Shown here: one piece after another, positions 18,228-30,600 of the stretch
Position numbering within the stretch: position 1 is the stretch's first letter
Layout of the letters: every line of letters starts with the position of its first letter
Source of the DNA: Scheffersomyces stipitis CBS 6054
Taxonomy: Eukaryota; Ascomycota; Pichiomycetes; Serinales; Debaryomycetaceae
NCBI RefSeq assembly: GCF_000209165.1
Contig: NC_009068.1
Location: forward strand, 2,294,001 to 2,358,000
DNA: 64,000 bases
Reading direction: 5' to 3'
Made by a program: the position numbers and the translations under genes
Notes under the pieces: model-generated
What the model saw: the letters and a program-made list of their open reading frames with translations, nothing else
Told to the model about the DNA's origin: nothing
The model's database searches: none

Positions 18228-19994
18228 ATGCTTGGCCTCATGTCTGTACGCATACTGTTGAAGACGATTCTCTTTGTTTTTGCAGCAGTCTTGTTTATCG
18301 TAGGAGGTTCACATTTGGGGACATACATAGATGATTATGACGTTGGCTTCTCTTTATTTAGAGACCAAGATAATGATATTCCTTCTGGTAGTCAAAAGGA
18401 AGCAGATATCGAATCTAATGAGATCTTAAAGTCTTCCATAATTGGAACGCCTACCTTTGAGTTGGTCAAAGCAGGTCGATCACATCAATTTTGGTATGAA
18501 GTCTTCTCCATTTTTAAGAACAACAGATTTGAGTTGGAAGAAGATCAAAAACTAATTAGAATTGTTCCAAAAGACCAACAACTCAAACCTAAGAGTAGAA
18601 CGAAAGAAGCTCTTCTTGGAAAAGCCGAAATCTCAAAGGACAGTATGAAGCAATTAAAGGAGAAGCACCTGAATATTTTTAAACAATTGCCGAACAATAT
18701 CGATACATCTACCTACAAAAAGGGTTCCAGAGGTGTTGTGATGGTTGGAGGTGGTTTCTACTCGTGGTTGTCGTATTTGTCTATTTTGCAAATAAGACAT
18801 ACAGGTTCCAATTTACCAGTAGAAGTCGTCATACCTACTTATGGAGACTATGAAAAGGAAAAGGACTTCTGCGAAACCACTTTAGCCAAATTGAATGCTA
18901 AGTGTGTTATCCTTCCAGTCAAGTTAGGAACGGCTGTAGTCAGAGATTGGTCGTTTAAAAGCTATCAATTCAAGGCTGTAGCTTTGGCAATCTCATCGTT
19001 TCAACATGTTCTACTCCTTGATTCTGACAATGCTGTTGTTTCAAATATCGACAAGTTGTTTGACTCACAGGTTTACAAGAAAAATGGTCTTATCCTCTGG
19101 CCAGACTACTGGAGTCGAACTGTATCCCCTCTTTTCTACGATATCGCTAACGTAAGTGTTGTCGAGAATACAAGGGCTAGATGGCACCGATTCCCGCTTT
19201 TTTCTGAAGAGAGTCTGATGCCAGAGGGTGAGCAGAATTTCCATGAATTGAAGGGCACTTGTTCTGATTTATCAACTGAGTCGGGACAGCTATTAGTGAA
19301 CAAGAAGACGCATGCAAAGATGATACTTCTTTCTTTATACTACAACGTCTTCGGTAATGAAGTATATTATAAACTTTTTGGACTAGGAGAAATTGGAGAA
19401 GGTGATAAAGATACTTTTATGACAGCTGCAGTTGCAGCTGGAGCAAGCTATTATCAAGTTAAGGGATACATTCATACATTTGGGTACCTGGACAAAAAAG
19501 GGTATCATGGGATGGCAATGGGACAGAAGGATCCTATTCAAGATTACAATACATGGCAAAAGGAATATTCAAATGTACAGAAATATCTCAGAAAGAATAA
19601 ATTGCATTGGAATATCACCCAACAAGAAGAGAAATTAAAGGAACTCGAAGAAAAGTATTTTACTGGCAGTATTAAGGGAATCGATTTATTCTCCTTACAT
19701 TGTAATATTGGTAAAATTGACCCAATAAGTTACATGAACAACGACGATCTTAATGAGGGTATGAACAGAATGAACCATAGAATGTATGGCCATTACTCGT
19801 ATAAATCTGGTGAAAAGCAAGTAGATTTTGAATGGAGAAGGTGGTCAGACATATATAATGCATTGTGTGTCAACAAGATTATTCCCTTTCTTTACGGCAA
19901 GGACAAGGCCAAGGACTTGGACGGGGCTTGTGAATACATTTCTAACACTGTGAATTGGTTGGCCCTGACATCAAAAACAGTTCAAACACATTAG
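18228..19994 (+). CDS. MNN2-family alpha-1,2-mannosyltransferase (GT71)
   Basis: A Golgi type II membrane protein of 588 residues that adds alpha-1,2-mannose branches to N-glycan outer chains of cell-wall mannoproteins. A short cytoplasmic tail and one hydrophobic anchor (ILLKTILFVFAAVLFIVGG, residues ~9-27) are followed by a stem and the catalytic domain. The catalytic region begins near GVVMVGGGFYSWLSYLS and has the metal-binding DSDN (residues 265-268). The conserved WPDYWSRT and GEGDKDTF motifs follow. ATG 18228 is the first in-frame start; Met5 is an alternative. CUG-clade yeasts have several MNN2-like paralogues, so a specific symbol is not assigned. Convergent with ATG1 (188 bases between). 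Confidence 0.92.
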   Translation: MLGLMSVRILLKTILFVFAAVLFIVGGSHLGTYIDDYDVGFSLFRDQDNDIPSGSQKEADIESNEILKSSIIGTPTFELVKAGRSHQFWYEVFSIFKNNRFELEEDQKLIRIVPKDQQLKPKSRTKEALLGKAEISKDSMKQLKEKHLNIFKQLPNNIDTSTYKKGSRGVVMVGGGFYSWLSYLSILQIRHTGSNLPVEVVIPTYGDYEKEKDFCETTLAKLNAKCVILPVKLGTAVVRDWSFKSYQFKAVALAISSFQHVLLLDSDNAVVSNIDKLFDSQVYKKNGLILWPDYWSRTVSPLFYDIANVSVVENTRARWHRFPLFSEESLMPEGEQNFHELKGTCSDLSTESGQLLVNKKTHAKMILLSLYYNVFGNEVYYKLFGLGEIGEGDKDTFMTAAVAAGASYYQVKGYIHTFGYLDKKGYHGMAMGQKDPIQDYNTWQKEYSNVQKYLRKNKLHWNITQQEEKLKELEEKYFTGSIKGIDLFSLHCNIGKIDPISYMNNDDLNEGMNRMNHRMYGHYSYKSGEKQVDFEWRRWSDIYNALCVNKIIPFLYGKDKAKDLDGACEYISNTVNWLALTSKTVQTH

Positions 19995-20182
19995 GTAGAT
20001 TTTTTACCACACAACAAAGACACGTTGCTTTCACATGTTAATATAAAGTATTTATAATATTTCGCTTCCTATCCAAATATAAACCCTATTTCTAATACTA
20101 TATCCTCCCATGAAAAAAAAGTAGATAAATAAATGATGATATTGCTCATTAACAGACTGAGAGTAATAATATAATCTGATTT

Positions 20183-22720
20183 TCAGATCAAATCCAACTT
20201 CTTCTTTAATACAGACAATCTATTTCCGATGCTGACAATAAATTTTTCAACCATTGCTTTGTCTTCGCTATCAAGCTTTTGTTCTGTATCATCTGTATTG
20301 TTATAACCTGGCTCTCCGTCAAGTAATGCTTCTAACATCCAAATTGCAGTACTATATGCCAATTCACAGCCTTTTAAATCCTCTTTCACCAACTCATTTA
20401 CGGCTGCATTTCTGGACATTTCCAAAGCTCGATCAAAAATTAATTTCTCTGCAATAACCCTGCTGCCAGCAATATTTCCATTGGTAATTGTGGAACAATT
20501 CGGTGTCATACTCTGATCCTCCTCCTCCTTAAATATGGTTGTATTGGCTTCTTCCAACCTAAGCTTGATAAATTCAGCTTTTTCTAAACTCTCATTAAAT
20601 TTCTCCCTAATCCATTGTACCAATTCATTGATTCTAACAGAAGTTTGCAAATCACAAGACTTTCTAATGCTTTCTTCAGTGCTGTCTCCCTGCTCATTCT
20701 GACTATACCACCATTCGCTAGCTATGGCCATTCCCTTCGCCAACAAAGAAAGCGTTTTCACATACAATGCCACTCCCTCTTCACTAATTGATTTTATTAT
20801 CTTTGGTGGTAGCATATCATTCTGATGGAGGAGGTCATCATCCAATCCATCAGAAGAAGGAGGACTGGGTATCAACTGACTAAATTTTACATCCGCAAAC
20901 AAGTTAACAGCGTGTGCTTTTGTTGCAAGGGACTCTAGTCTACGCAATACTTCATCGTCAACCGATAATTTCTGGCGATCGGAAGCATTTACAGCAAACG
21001 TTGCATTGGAAACAGTCGTTGAAGTAGGTAAGTTTAGCCTCTGCAAAAGAAGATGGTTCGCAAAATTGGGACTTGAAATAACAGTTGAAAAGGTTCCATT
21101 TGCTGAGCTGTACTCTGCATCGTCTGATGCGGTGATACCCGTAGATATATTGCTAGATTCAACATTTGAAACGCCCCATAATCTGTTCGAAGCTAGGCCA
21201 ATAGCCTTGCTAAGTGGAGAAATAGAAATAGAAATTCTTCTTTCTGCAAAGCTAGGTCTTCTTTGGCTGCCATTCAGAGATGCTCTCCGGTATCTGGTCT
21301 TATTGTGATCTGCCGTTGCGGTACCACCCTTACGAGGATTTATTGCAACAGCTCCACTTCCAGCATGGGCGAGTTCATCAGCTATGGCATTTACTTCGAT
21401 TGCTCTTTTCTCGACGACTACGTAGTCCTTCTCCAAAATAAAATCGTCGTTGTTTCTTCTCGTAAGAAGTTTATCATTTCTCGCCGTGTTATTGGCTTGA
21501 ATAGAATGTGACAATGCTTCCGGGCCCGGGCTATTTTCATTGATAATTTGCTTTATCTCCTCATCTCTTTGAAAACTAGAAGATGAAGAAACACGTTTCT
21601 TGTCACTTGCAGGATTTGTAATTGATTCTGATGCCTTTGATATGGCCGCTGCAATCGGTTGTATATATTGCGACCTTTGTGAGGGATTAATTGGAGAAAT
21701 GTACTCACTGATAAATAAGTTTTCGTCCATACTAGAGGTCTCTAATGGTTGATCGTTGCCCGACAAATCGGATGTAATCATCGCATCATTAAAAAACTCA
21801 TTGAAAGATATCCTTTCAGTTGGGTTATATTTCAAAAGAGCTCTTATCAAAGTTTTCAAAATTTCTGGCACCTGTGCTGCGGATGGAAACTTGATTCTGT
21901 CGTTCGCCCTCTCGATATTCTTCAATAATTCAATATGATTGCCGGCCTTAAATGGAGGTTTTCCTACAGTCATCTCATAGAGAACCGCTCCAACGGACCA
22001 CAAGTCTGCCTTGGCGTTGTACTTTTCGTACCTAAGGATTTCAGGTGCCATATACAATGGAGATCCACATAATGTTTCTGCCATTGAAGTAGAAGGCAAA
22101 AATCTAGCGAATCCAAAATCTGCTATCTTCAAAACTGGAAGTTCCCATAGACCAACATAGTTTCCATCTTGAAATTCCTGCTTTGAATGCATTGGGGGGC
22201 ACAACAAAAGATTTTGTGGTTTAATGTCTCTGTGTACCAAGCTTTTGTCTCTCAAGAATTGGAGAGCGGATGATAATTGTTTTAGAAAATGGATTACCAA
22301 GGTTTCATTTAAACCATGAGAACCCTCTGGAGAAGGATATCTCTCTAAAAGTGACGAAATAACAGGATGAGTCTTGATTAATTGGTTTCTCTTTCTAATA
22401 AAGTATGAAAGATCACCCATAGAACAGTAGTCCATGACAATGTGAAAATGGGAAGATGTTTGCTTATAGTCTAGTAGCCCAACAATATGAGGGTGTTTCA
22501 TACTCTTTAAGATAGATATTTCGATTTCCAAATTTTCTATGAGCTTCTTGGACTTCAACTTCGAACGAACAACTGATTTGATTGCAACCGCCTTATGCGT
22601 CTTGTTGTCAATACACTTATAGACAGTAGCAAAGGAGCCCTTACCTATTTCAGGTCCAATAGTGTAAGTTCCTATGTTTTCCATCGGCTTCTGTGAATGT
22701 GTAGTGGATGCAGATGACAT
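20183..22720 (-). CDS. ATG1: Serine/threonine kinase Atg1 (autophagy initiation)
   Basis: 845 residues. The N-terminal kinase domain (about residues 18-310) has a glycine loop in IGPEIGKGSFATVYKC, catalytic HRDIKPQNLL, ADFGFARF and GSPLYMAPEIL. It includes the short insertion between HPVISSLLERYPSPEGSHGL and the catalytic loop typical of fungal Atg1. A long Ser/Asn-rich middle region carries Atg8/Atg13 contacts in the family. The C-terminal ~270 residues form the helical tMIT-type region that binds Atg13. The protein acts at the phagophore assembly site to start autophagy and Cvt transport. ATG 22720-22718 is the natural start. Divergent from VPS13 with a long 1.97 kb spacer. Confidence 0.95.
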   Translation of the reverse strand: MSSASTTHSQKPMENIGTYTIGPEIGKGSFATVYKCIDNKTHKAVAIKSVVRSKLKSKKLIENLEIEISILKSMKHPHIVGLLDYKQTSSHFHIVMDYCSMGDLSYFIRKRNQLIKTHPVISSLLERYPSPEGSHGLNETLVIHFLKQLSSALQFLRDKSLVHRDIKPQNLLLCPPMHSKQEFQDGNYVGLWELPVLKIADFGFARFLPSTSMAETLCGSPLYMAPEILRYEKYNAKADLWSVGAVLYEMTVGKPPFKAGNHIELLKNIERANDRIKFPSAAQVPEILKTLIRALLKYNPTERISFNEFFNDAMITSDLSGNDQPLETSSMDENLFISEYISPINPSQRSQYIQPIAAAISKASESITNPASDKKRVSSSSSFQRDEEIKQIINENSPGPEALSHSIQANNTARNDKLLTRRNNDDFILEKDYVVVEKRAIEVNAIADELAHAGSGAVAINPRKGGTATADHNKTRYRRASLNGSQRRPSFAERRISISISPLSKAIGLASNRLWGVSNVESSNISTGITASDDAEYSSANGTFSTVISSPNFANHLLLQRLNLPTSTTVSNATFAVNASDRQKLSVDDEVLRRLESLATKAHAVNLFADVKFSQLIPSPPSSDGLDDDLLHQNDMLPPKIIKSISEEGVALYVKTLSLLAKGMAIASEWWYSQNEQGDSTEESIRKSCDLQTSVRINELVQWIREKFNESLEKAEFIKLRLEEANTTIFKEEEDQSMTPNCSTITNGNIAGSRVIAEKLIFDRALEMSRNAAVNELVKEDLKGCELAYSTAIWMLEALLDGEPGYNNTDDTEQKLDSEDKAMVEKFIVSIGNRLSVLKKKLDLI

Positions 22721-24688
22721 TGAAATCGAATTGGAGTGCCTTTTATAGGAATATGTAAGTCCAAATTGTTGCTATGACAGACAATTCCCCAATACAATCG
22801 CGGAGTCTAACAGAATACCCAATATCTAGATGAGCAGATCCTTTTGGTTGGATAAAGTTTCTATTATCCCTGCGACACGTACTAAGTCGGAGACTTCACT
22901 TGTGTTCACTTGTGTGCACGCGTCAACCAGTGGTTATCTGAATCAGGCAGTAACGAAAGCGTGAACACCTACGTTCCTGTTATAGATAAACTTATGTGTT
23001 CTCCCTTTCCGATAAGAAGCGAAGCCGGAAAAAGTGCAACTAAGGGATTCTTAAAAAACCTGTGTGTAAATGAACACAACAAAGTAAACGGACCAGGGGG
23101 CAAATGATTAGAATTTGGTGAAAATGCCAGCCAAGCTCGTAAGAATCTGTTTATGCCAATCAGCTATCCTGAAGCAGGTGTATTCGGTGTGCCAAAGCTC
23201 TTTTGGTGCCTTGAAACTCGATCGAGGAGTATTACCTCTGCAAACGGATATAAGCAACGGAAAAGTGTGACAGACAGGGTGGCGTCTGACAGCGTAGTAT
23301 CCAAACTTGCAAATATGTAAGTAAGAGATGGTTGACTATGAATTCCTTTATTGTTTAAAGGGAAAGAAATGGTTCTGAATAAGGAAGGTAAAAGTTGAAT
23401 ATATTTGTAATGCCACGGATTAGCAATCTCAAGGATGATTCATCAGGCCAAAAAAAGTGTGATTCATAAGTCTGTACAGTATGGAAGCGATAAGATAAAA
23501 AAATACCCGTTGAGAAGTGTGTAGGTACTGCACATTTGCCAAATTCGTACAAAGATTGTTTCGAAATAGAGCCGCAGTTCGGGTTCTGTTTGGATCTCGA
23601 TACTGTATATTGAATCCTTAAGTCTTTTAGGCTTAATATTTAAGCTGGCTACGTCGAAGTTGTTTCTACTGAAATCCCTTGCATTAACAGCTTGCTATGA
23701 AAGCTCAGATTTGACTCACTTCCTAGGAGGCTTCTAGGTTCCTTAGGAAATTCTGTTAGCTAAATATATAGACAAATTCTCGAGGCGAGAATGTGAAAAA
23801 TTTTCACGAGATTCCAACTGCCCAAAATGGGATCAACTTGGTCGGGAAATGTACATCTAGACCCATACCAAGTAGGACCAACCATCGCAGTTACATCATA
23901 TGGCTAAGCCTTCAACTTCGTTAAACATTCTTGAAGTTGATGGAATATAATGTAGGATCAATGTCGTACCACAGCGACATTATACGACATTTGGATTGAA
24001 TTTCCAACAGGTTCAATTTGCTTGATCACCTGATCTGTAAGTTTGCAATATACGAAATATGGCTCTTTTAATCTTGGAGGCCATACGTCCTTCCAGTAAG
24101 CAACTTCAATAATGAGTACGGAAAAGTACAAATCTAATGAATGGTTCCACTCTTCTTACCACGGCAATCAAATTTTGCAATAATTTGTTGAAAAACGTAA
24201 AATCAAGCAGTAGCTATATACTCTATTTGGTAGTACTCAAAGATTCCGTTGATCAGTTTCATTGGGTTTGATTCAATCTGAAAATACAACTAGAATTAAA
24301 TATCTGTAATATTGACTTGAACTATTCAGTTTTGTTTGATGTTGTCTGAATCTTAGATGTCCAATAGGACATTGAGATTATTTGTTGGACAAGCATTTGG
24401 GAAATCTCACGAACAAAAGAAAGGTATAAATGAAATCATCACGGACTACTTACTCTTGTAGTAAATACAATGCTTGAAAAATCAGGCTTTCTTCTCCACC
24501 AGCACAAACTTTCCTGTAAAAAGTAGCTGCAAACTTGAATCCTATAGAATATTTCGTTCCTGTACAAATACGAAAATCGCAACAACGCAGATCATCAAGT
24601 ATAGTAAAAGGGGTACAACAGTGTTATATATCGCAAATCTCAGAAGTTTCATTCAATCTAGATCAAGTTTGTGTAATCGTCCATAGCA
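22721..24688. other. 1.97 kb divergent intergenic region, ATG1/VPS13
   Basis: Holds the promoters of ATG1 and VPS13 and repeat E copy 2 (23938-24001). Short open frames at 22910-23107 and 24474-24686 begin with TTG and look like chance. No tRNA A/B boxes or LTR-length repeat were recognised. It is unusually long for this otherwise compact stretch. Confidence 0.5.
23938..24001 (+). repeat. 64 bp dispersed repeat E, copy 2 (probable LTR fragment)
   Basis: Starts TGATGGAATATAATGTAGG and continues through CAATGTCGT and TACGACATTTGGATTG. It matches 16051-16113 on the opposite strand. The start TGATGGAATATAATGTAGGATC is close to TGATGGAAAATAATGTATAGGATC of the family D LTR (8526 leftward), so it is probably the outer end of a truncated LTR. 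Confidence 0.6.
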
Positions 24689-27600
24689 ATGTTTGAATCT
24701 TTGGTGGCAAACCTTGTGAATCGATTTTTGGGATCGTACATTGAGAACTTCGACGCGAAGCAGCTCAATATTGGGATATGGAGTGGAGACGTAAAGTTGA
24801 AAAACTTGAAATTGAAGAAAGAATCCCTAGACAAATTCAAACTTCCAGTTGATGTAAAATTCGGTCACCTCGGTGAATTGACCTTACAAATTCCTTGGTC
24901 AAACCTCAAGTCAAAGCCAGTTAGAGTCATAATTGAGGATGTTTACTTGCTTGCGTCTCCTAAGATCATAAAGGACTTTGATATAGAAGAAGACAATCGT
25001 CGTGAACTAGAATTAAAGAAGCAAAGATTGGAAAACTTGGAAGCCATTCAGAGCGTAACTTCACAGGCTCAAGATGGGATAGACACAGCTCAAAATGAAA
25101 CTTTCACAGAATCTTTAATTACAAAAATTGTAGATAATTTACAAGTTACAATCAAAAATATCCATATAAGGTACGAAGATGACTCGGTTTTGGCGGAATC
25201 TCCTTACGCATTGGGTATCTCATTGAATGAATTGTCAGCAGTTTCTACTGATGAAGGTTGGAAGCCAAGTTTTATTGAAATAACCCAAACCTTAACAAGA
25301 AAGCTTTTAACATTGAAATACTTAAGTTGTTACATGAACACTGAATCATCTTCCATTTATACCGATAACTACGAGGACCTCTTGAATCGGTTTAAGGAAT
25401 CAATCATTACAGATCAAAACTATTCAATAGATTTGCAATTCCTAATTAAACCTGTTTCAGGTGGGGGCAAGATCACGCTTAACAAGGCAGGTTCTACAGA
25501 GGCATTCCCTCATATTAGGGCTGAATTGCTGTTCAAGTCATTTAGAATCGAGCTTGACTCACAACAGTATCGGGATATCTTGTGGACTGCATCAAAATTT
25601 CACTGGTATACTAAGACTCATAAATTTAGGAAATTCCGACCAAAGGTTACAGTTGAAGAAGATCCAAAGCAATGGTTTCAGTACGCTGCAAAGTCTGTAT
25701 TGAACGAGATACACGAAAGGAACTATAAATGGAGCTGGGAGTATTTTGCAAAGAGAAGAGATCAAAGAAAAGCGTACATTAAACTTTGGAAAGCAAAATT
25801 ATCCAATAACATGACAACAGATCAAAAGTATGATCTTTCAAATTTGGAAACGCTCCTACCATTTGAAGATATAAAATTTTATAGATCATTGGCAAGAAGT
25901 GAGCTTCGAAAACAGAATGCAATTTCTTTGGCATCAGAAAGTGGTGCAAATAACCCGCAGAATACCTCCTATGGAGGATGGATATCATCATGGTGGGGTA
26001 CTGCACCAGCTGCAGATGCTTCTGCTAATAACACCATAGAAGAGAAGACAGAAGCCGATGAAAGCAAATTGGAACTTTCGTTGACAGATGATCAAAGAAA
26101 AGCATTATATGATGCAATTGACTATGACGAAAACCAGGAGATTATAGACTCAATTGATTTGCCTAAGGACAGAGTGAAACTAGAAGTGTTCACTTCATTA
26201 GAAGAGGGTGGCATTACAATAAGACGAAGGACTGATGAACAAAATTTAGCTGAAGTTGTGTTTGAAGGATGTACAGCTCAATTTTACCAACGCCCGGACT
26301 CTTTCTTGGCAAAATTTCAATTACAAGAGTTTAGAGTAGAGGATGGAACGGGAACTACGTTGTACAAGCATATTGTTAGTGTTAAACAGATGCATTCACA
26401 CTTGCATGAAGATTCGAATGTAATCGCAAATGACCCATTCTTTCAAATGTCTTTTGAAAACAACCCACTAGACGAAAGTGCTGATTCTATTTTACTAGGG
26501 AAATTGAAGTCGATGACTATATTTTATAATCCGATGTTTATTGAAGAAGTCGCCCGATTTTTTAGGCCTCCAAAAATCCACCTTGATACAGTCGGTGCAA
26601 TTATGAATGCTGCTGAAGCAACTGTCGAAGGACTTACTGCTCAAACTAGAATTGGTTTGCAGTACGCGCTAGAAGAACATAAGACCATAAATGTCAAATT
26701 AGACTTGCAAGCGCCTCTTATAATTGTTCCGTTGGATCCTTCCAACTTTAAGTCACCAGTTGCTATTCTTGATGCAGGTCATATCAGTGTAGTAAGCAAT
26801 TTGGTTGATAAAGCAATAATAGAAGAAGTTCGCTCGAAAGAAAGCTACACAGAAGATGATTGGAAGAAACTTAACACCTTGATGTATGACCAGTTTAACG
26901 TGCATTTACAGGATGCACAATTTCTTGTAGGTCCAAATATTAAGTCCACCATGGAACAATTGCATTCTGAGACTAGCAAGGGAAATTCATTAATGCTTGA
27001 TAAGCTCAACATAAAATTGCTTTTGGGAATTTCGATACTTCCTGATGCACACAATTTAGCAAAGTTTAAGGTAAGCGGAGAAGTGCCCGAAATCAATCTT
27101 GCCATCAATGATTTCCAATACAAAACTATCATGCAGATCATTGATGCGTCGTTGCCTAATTTTGATGAATTTGATGGAGAAGAATCAAGTGTGTTTGAAG
27201 CATTTGGAACTCGAAATGGTAGTGTTGAAATTGAAGATAGTCCAAGTGAACAGAGGAATCCGGTAGATCAGACCGAGAAAGCTGACAAGACTAACATGGA
27301 TTCCAAACAAATCGAAGCAATCAGCAAGCAGCATATATTCGAGTTCAGTTTTAATGTCCAACTGGTCAACATTTCACTTTCTAGATGTATCAATGGACAC
27401 ACTCTTCAGACTGAGCCATTGGTAGACTTGGTTGGAGATTACTTGTCGTTGAATTTTTATAACACGCAAAAATTGATGCATCTAGATCTAATTTTAGACG
27501 ACATAAACCTAATAGATCATATTGAACGATCAGGAGTCCCTGAGTTTGCCAGATTGATTTCGTCAAATAATTTTACTGATGAGGAAATCGTGAACAAGGA

Positions 27601-30600
27601 AATCTTCAAACTTGACTATTGGAGAACGCAGAGAATTGTTGAATACAATGACAAAGAAATTGAAGTATTTGACCAGGATATTAAAATGGATATTGCGACG
27701 GTCAAATTTGTAGTTTCTAGAAAGTCCTTGTTGAGCCTTCTTAATTTTGTGTTGAACACTTTCACAGATCCAAATGCAGAGGCGACACCAGCCGACGAAT
27801 TGAAACACAATGACTCAAGAGACGATGAAGTATCGCCACAAAAGATTAATGTGAAGATTAATTTGGATAGTATTATCTTGGTTTTGAATGAGGATGGTCT
27901 CAAATTAGCGACATTGAAACTAAGTACAGCTGATATTTCCGTGTTCTTAGTCCCAGAAGAAATGGAAGTCAACGGTAAACTAGGAGCTCTTAGCCTACAC
28001 GATGAGATTAATCAAGGCTCTCCAAGAGATTCTCTCTTGAGAAATTTAATCAGCATGGAAGGAGACAATCTTGCGGAATTTGTCTACAAGACATTTGATA
28101 GAGAGATCAGCGCGAACACATACAATACTTTTATTTCATTTAACACAGGTGCCATTGCAATTAATTTTGTTGAAAGTTCGTTGAATAGAATCCTTTCTTA
28201 CTTGAGTCAGTTCTTGAAGATGAAAGCTATTTATGACAAAGCTAGAGACGCTGCAATCAACCAGGCTGGTCAAATTGATGATGCAAATAAAATAAAGTTC
28301 GATTTACTAATCAAAGCACCTACCATTATTTTTCCAACTTTGGTGAAGAATTCGAACATGCTATATGATACAGTTTCTGCAAGTCTCGGAGAGCTTTATG
28401 CATACAATGAATTCAAAGAACTGAATGGAATAATGAAAAATATAATCTCGACTGGAATTCGAAAAGTAAACCTCTTGTCGTTGTTCCACTTCGAAAAAAA
28501 TTGTAGACAAAAATCCAAAATAGTGGATAACTTCGATGTGTCATTCTTGATTGATTACAACGAGACGTACGTCAAGGATATTCCTACCTTTATTATCAAT
28601 GGAAGGATGCCGGCTTTGGACTTAAACTTGACGGAGTTGCAGTTGAAGAAATTGCTTTCACTTTCAGATTCTGTTTTAAAAGTCTTCAATTTTCCAGATG
28701 CAAGTTATACATTCGATGATATTGAAATAGACGCTGAGAATGCAAACGCAGTTATTAGACACGATACGACAGTAAGAAATGCGAATGTTACAACTAAACC
28801 AATTAAGTTGGACGTTCATGAGAGTCAGGCCATAGAAATACCTCCAGAGCATAGGAATGTGGAATTGAAGTTCGAGGTACCTAGCATATCTTTGAAAATT
28901 TACAACAGGACTTTCGGTATTGAAGATATAGAGAAGAAAAGGTTGGCATCATTCAGTTTAAATAAGTTTGACTTCGATTTTGATATGAGAGAGGACGGAC
29001 ACTTCACATCAAACTTCAGTGTCGGTTCATTTGTTGTAAGTGATATCAGGGAGAATACTGACAGTAAGTTCAGAGAATTGATACCGCCTATAAGTGGAGA
29101 CAACGATCAATTTGTTCTCTCAGTAACAACAGACGGTCCAGCTGAAAAAAAGAATATTACGGCCATGCTTACCATAGAAAAACCAAGCACTATCCTTGTT
29201 CTAGATTATTTGTTTGAATTGAAGGCATTCTTTGACAAAGGATTTGAGAAGGATAGTTCCATGATTGTCGATTACGCCCAAAATCGCGAAATGATCACTG
29301 GAGACAGAGGAAGCATCAGCGGTTCTGCAAAGATTGATAATAGTCCTGGACCTCAGCCATCTTCGCTGAATATTGGATTTTCAATAAATGTAAAGGAGCC
29401 TTCTGTCATATTGCTAGCTGATTCTTCAAAAGAAGATACAGAAGCAATTGTGTTCAAGGTGGAACAAGTTTTGGTGGCTAGCCAGAATGTAATATCTTTA
29501 GCAGCAAACAACATTGGACTCTTCTTGACTGCTATGAATGATTTTGATGACACTAGATATAGAATAATTGACGACTTTTCTGTGTCATTTGCTCACGATT
29601 CAAATGGTTCTACGTCAACGAGTTTCTTAACAAATATTCAGGCATCAGTCGATCCCATGATTGTAAGGGTGTCGCTAAGAGATATCAGATTAGCATTGGA
29701 TATATTCAACCATGTGAATGAATTATACAGCAAGGCACATGCGGATCAAACTGCTAGCCAAGAATCTGACTACAATTTGTCCGAAGATTTCAAGAGAAGG
29801 CTCTCCAAATACGCTCCAAGCATCCTAACTAGCCTTTCCGCAAAGTCGCTCACAGCTAAAGAAGCTGTACTGATTGATAATGCCACAGTTGTAAAAGGCG
29901 AAGAATTGGTGGCAAGCATTGGAGGTGTCAGATTCGTCTTGATTGGAGATGTACATGAATTACCAGTCCTTGATATGAATGTTAAACCATTCGAAGTCAG
30001 AGCTATTAATTGGTCAACTGATTTAAATGCTGAAGTTCACATTGAGCAATTTGTCAATATTTACAACTACGCCAGATCTACATGGGAGCCACTAATTGAA
30101 CCATGGCCCATTGCAATTTATGCCTCAAATGTTCTAACACCACAGAAAAGCTTACTTGTGGAAGTCGTTTCCCGCCAATTGGCCGAGATAACCCTAACTT
30201 CACATTCTGTTGCATTATTGTCTCAAATATCGAGTTTGATTACGTCCGATCAGCGCTTGAAACTACGAGGAGAAGATAATCCATATCTAATTGTCAATGA
30301 AACGGGATTTGACTTGGAAGTATGGTCAGATTCTTCTGATGATACAAGGGAAAACAGAAGGGTTATAAAGTCACACGACAAGTTATCTTGGTCATTCGAG
30401 GACTGGAGAGATATTCGTGAGAATTTAGATACGAACAACAAGGTTGGAATATTAGGTGTTAGATTATTGAATTCGCAATACGAGATTGTGAACGGCATTT
30501 CTGCAACTGGCGAAGGTGAAGAATTGTTTATTTTGTATCCACCTGTAGATGGAGTTCATAATAGATTGTCATGCGATATAGCATTAGGAGATGATAATGT

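Noticed and set aside
22910..23107. 65-codon plus-strand frame between ATG1 and VPS13
   Set aside because: Begins with TTG, short, no recognisable feature.
23580..24060. tRNA-like GGTTC motifs in the ATG1/VPS13 spacer
   Set aside because: Isolated B-box-like strings without a matching A box or cloverleaf folding.
24474..24686. 70-codon frame ending just before the VPS13 ATG
   Set aside because: Begins with TTG and is in a different frame from VPS13; no ATG gives a credible uORF.
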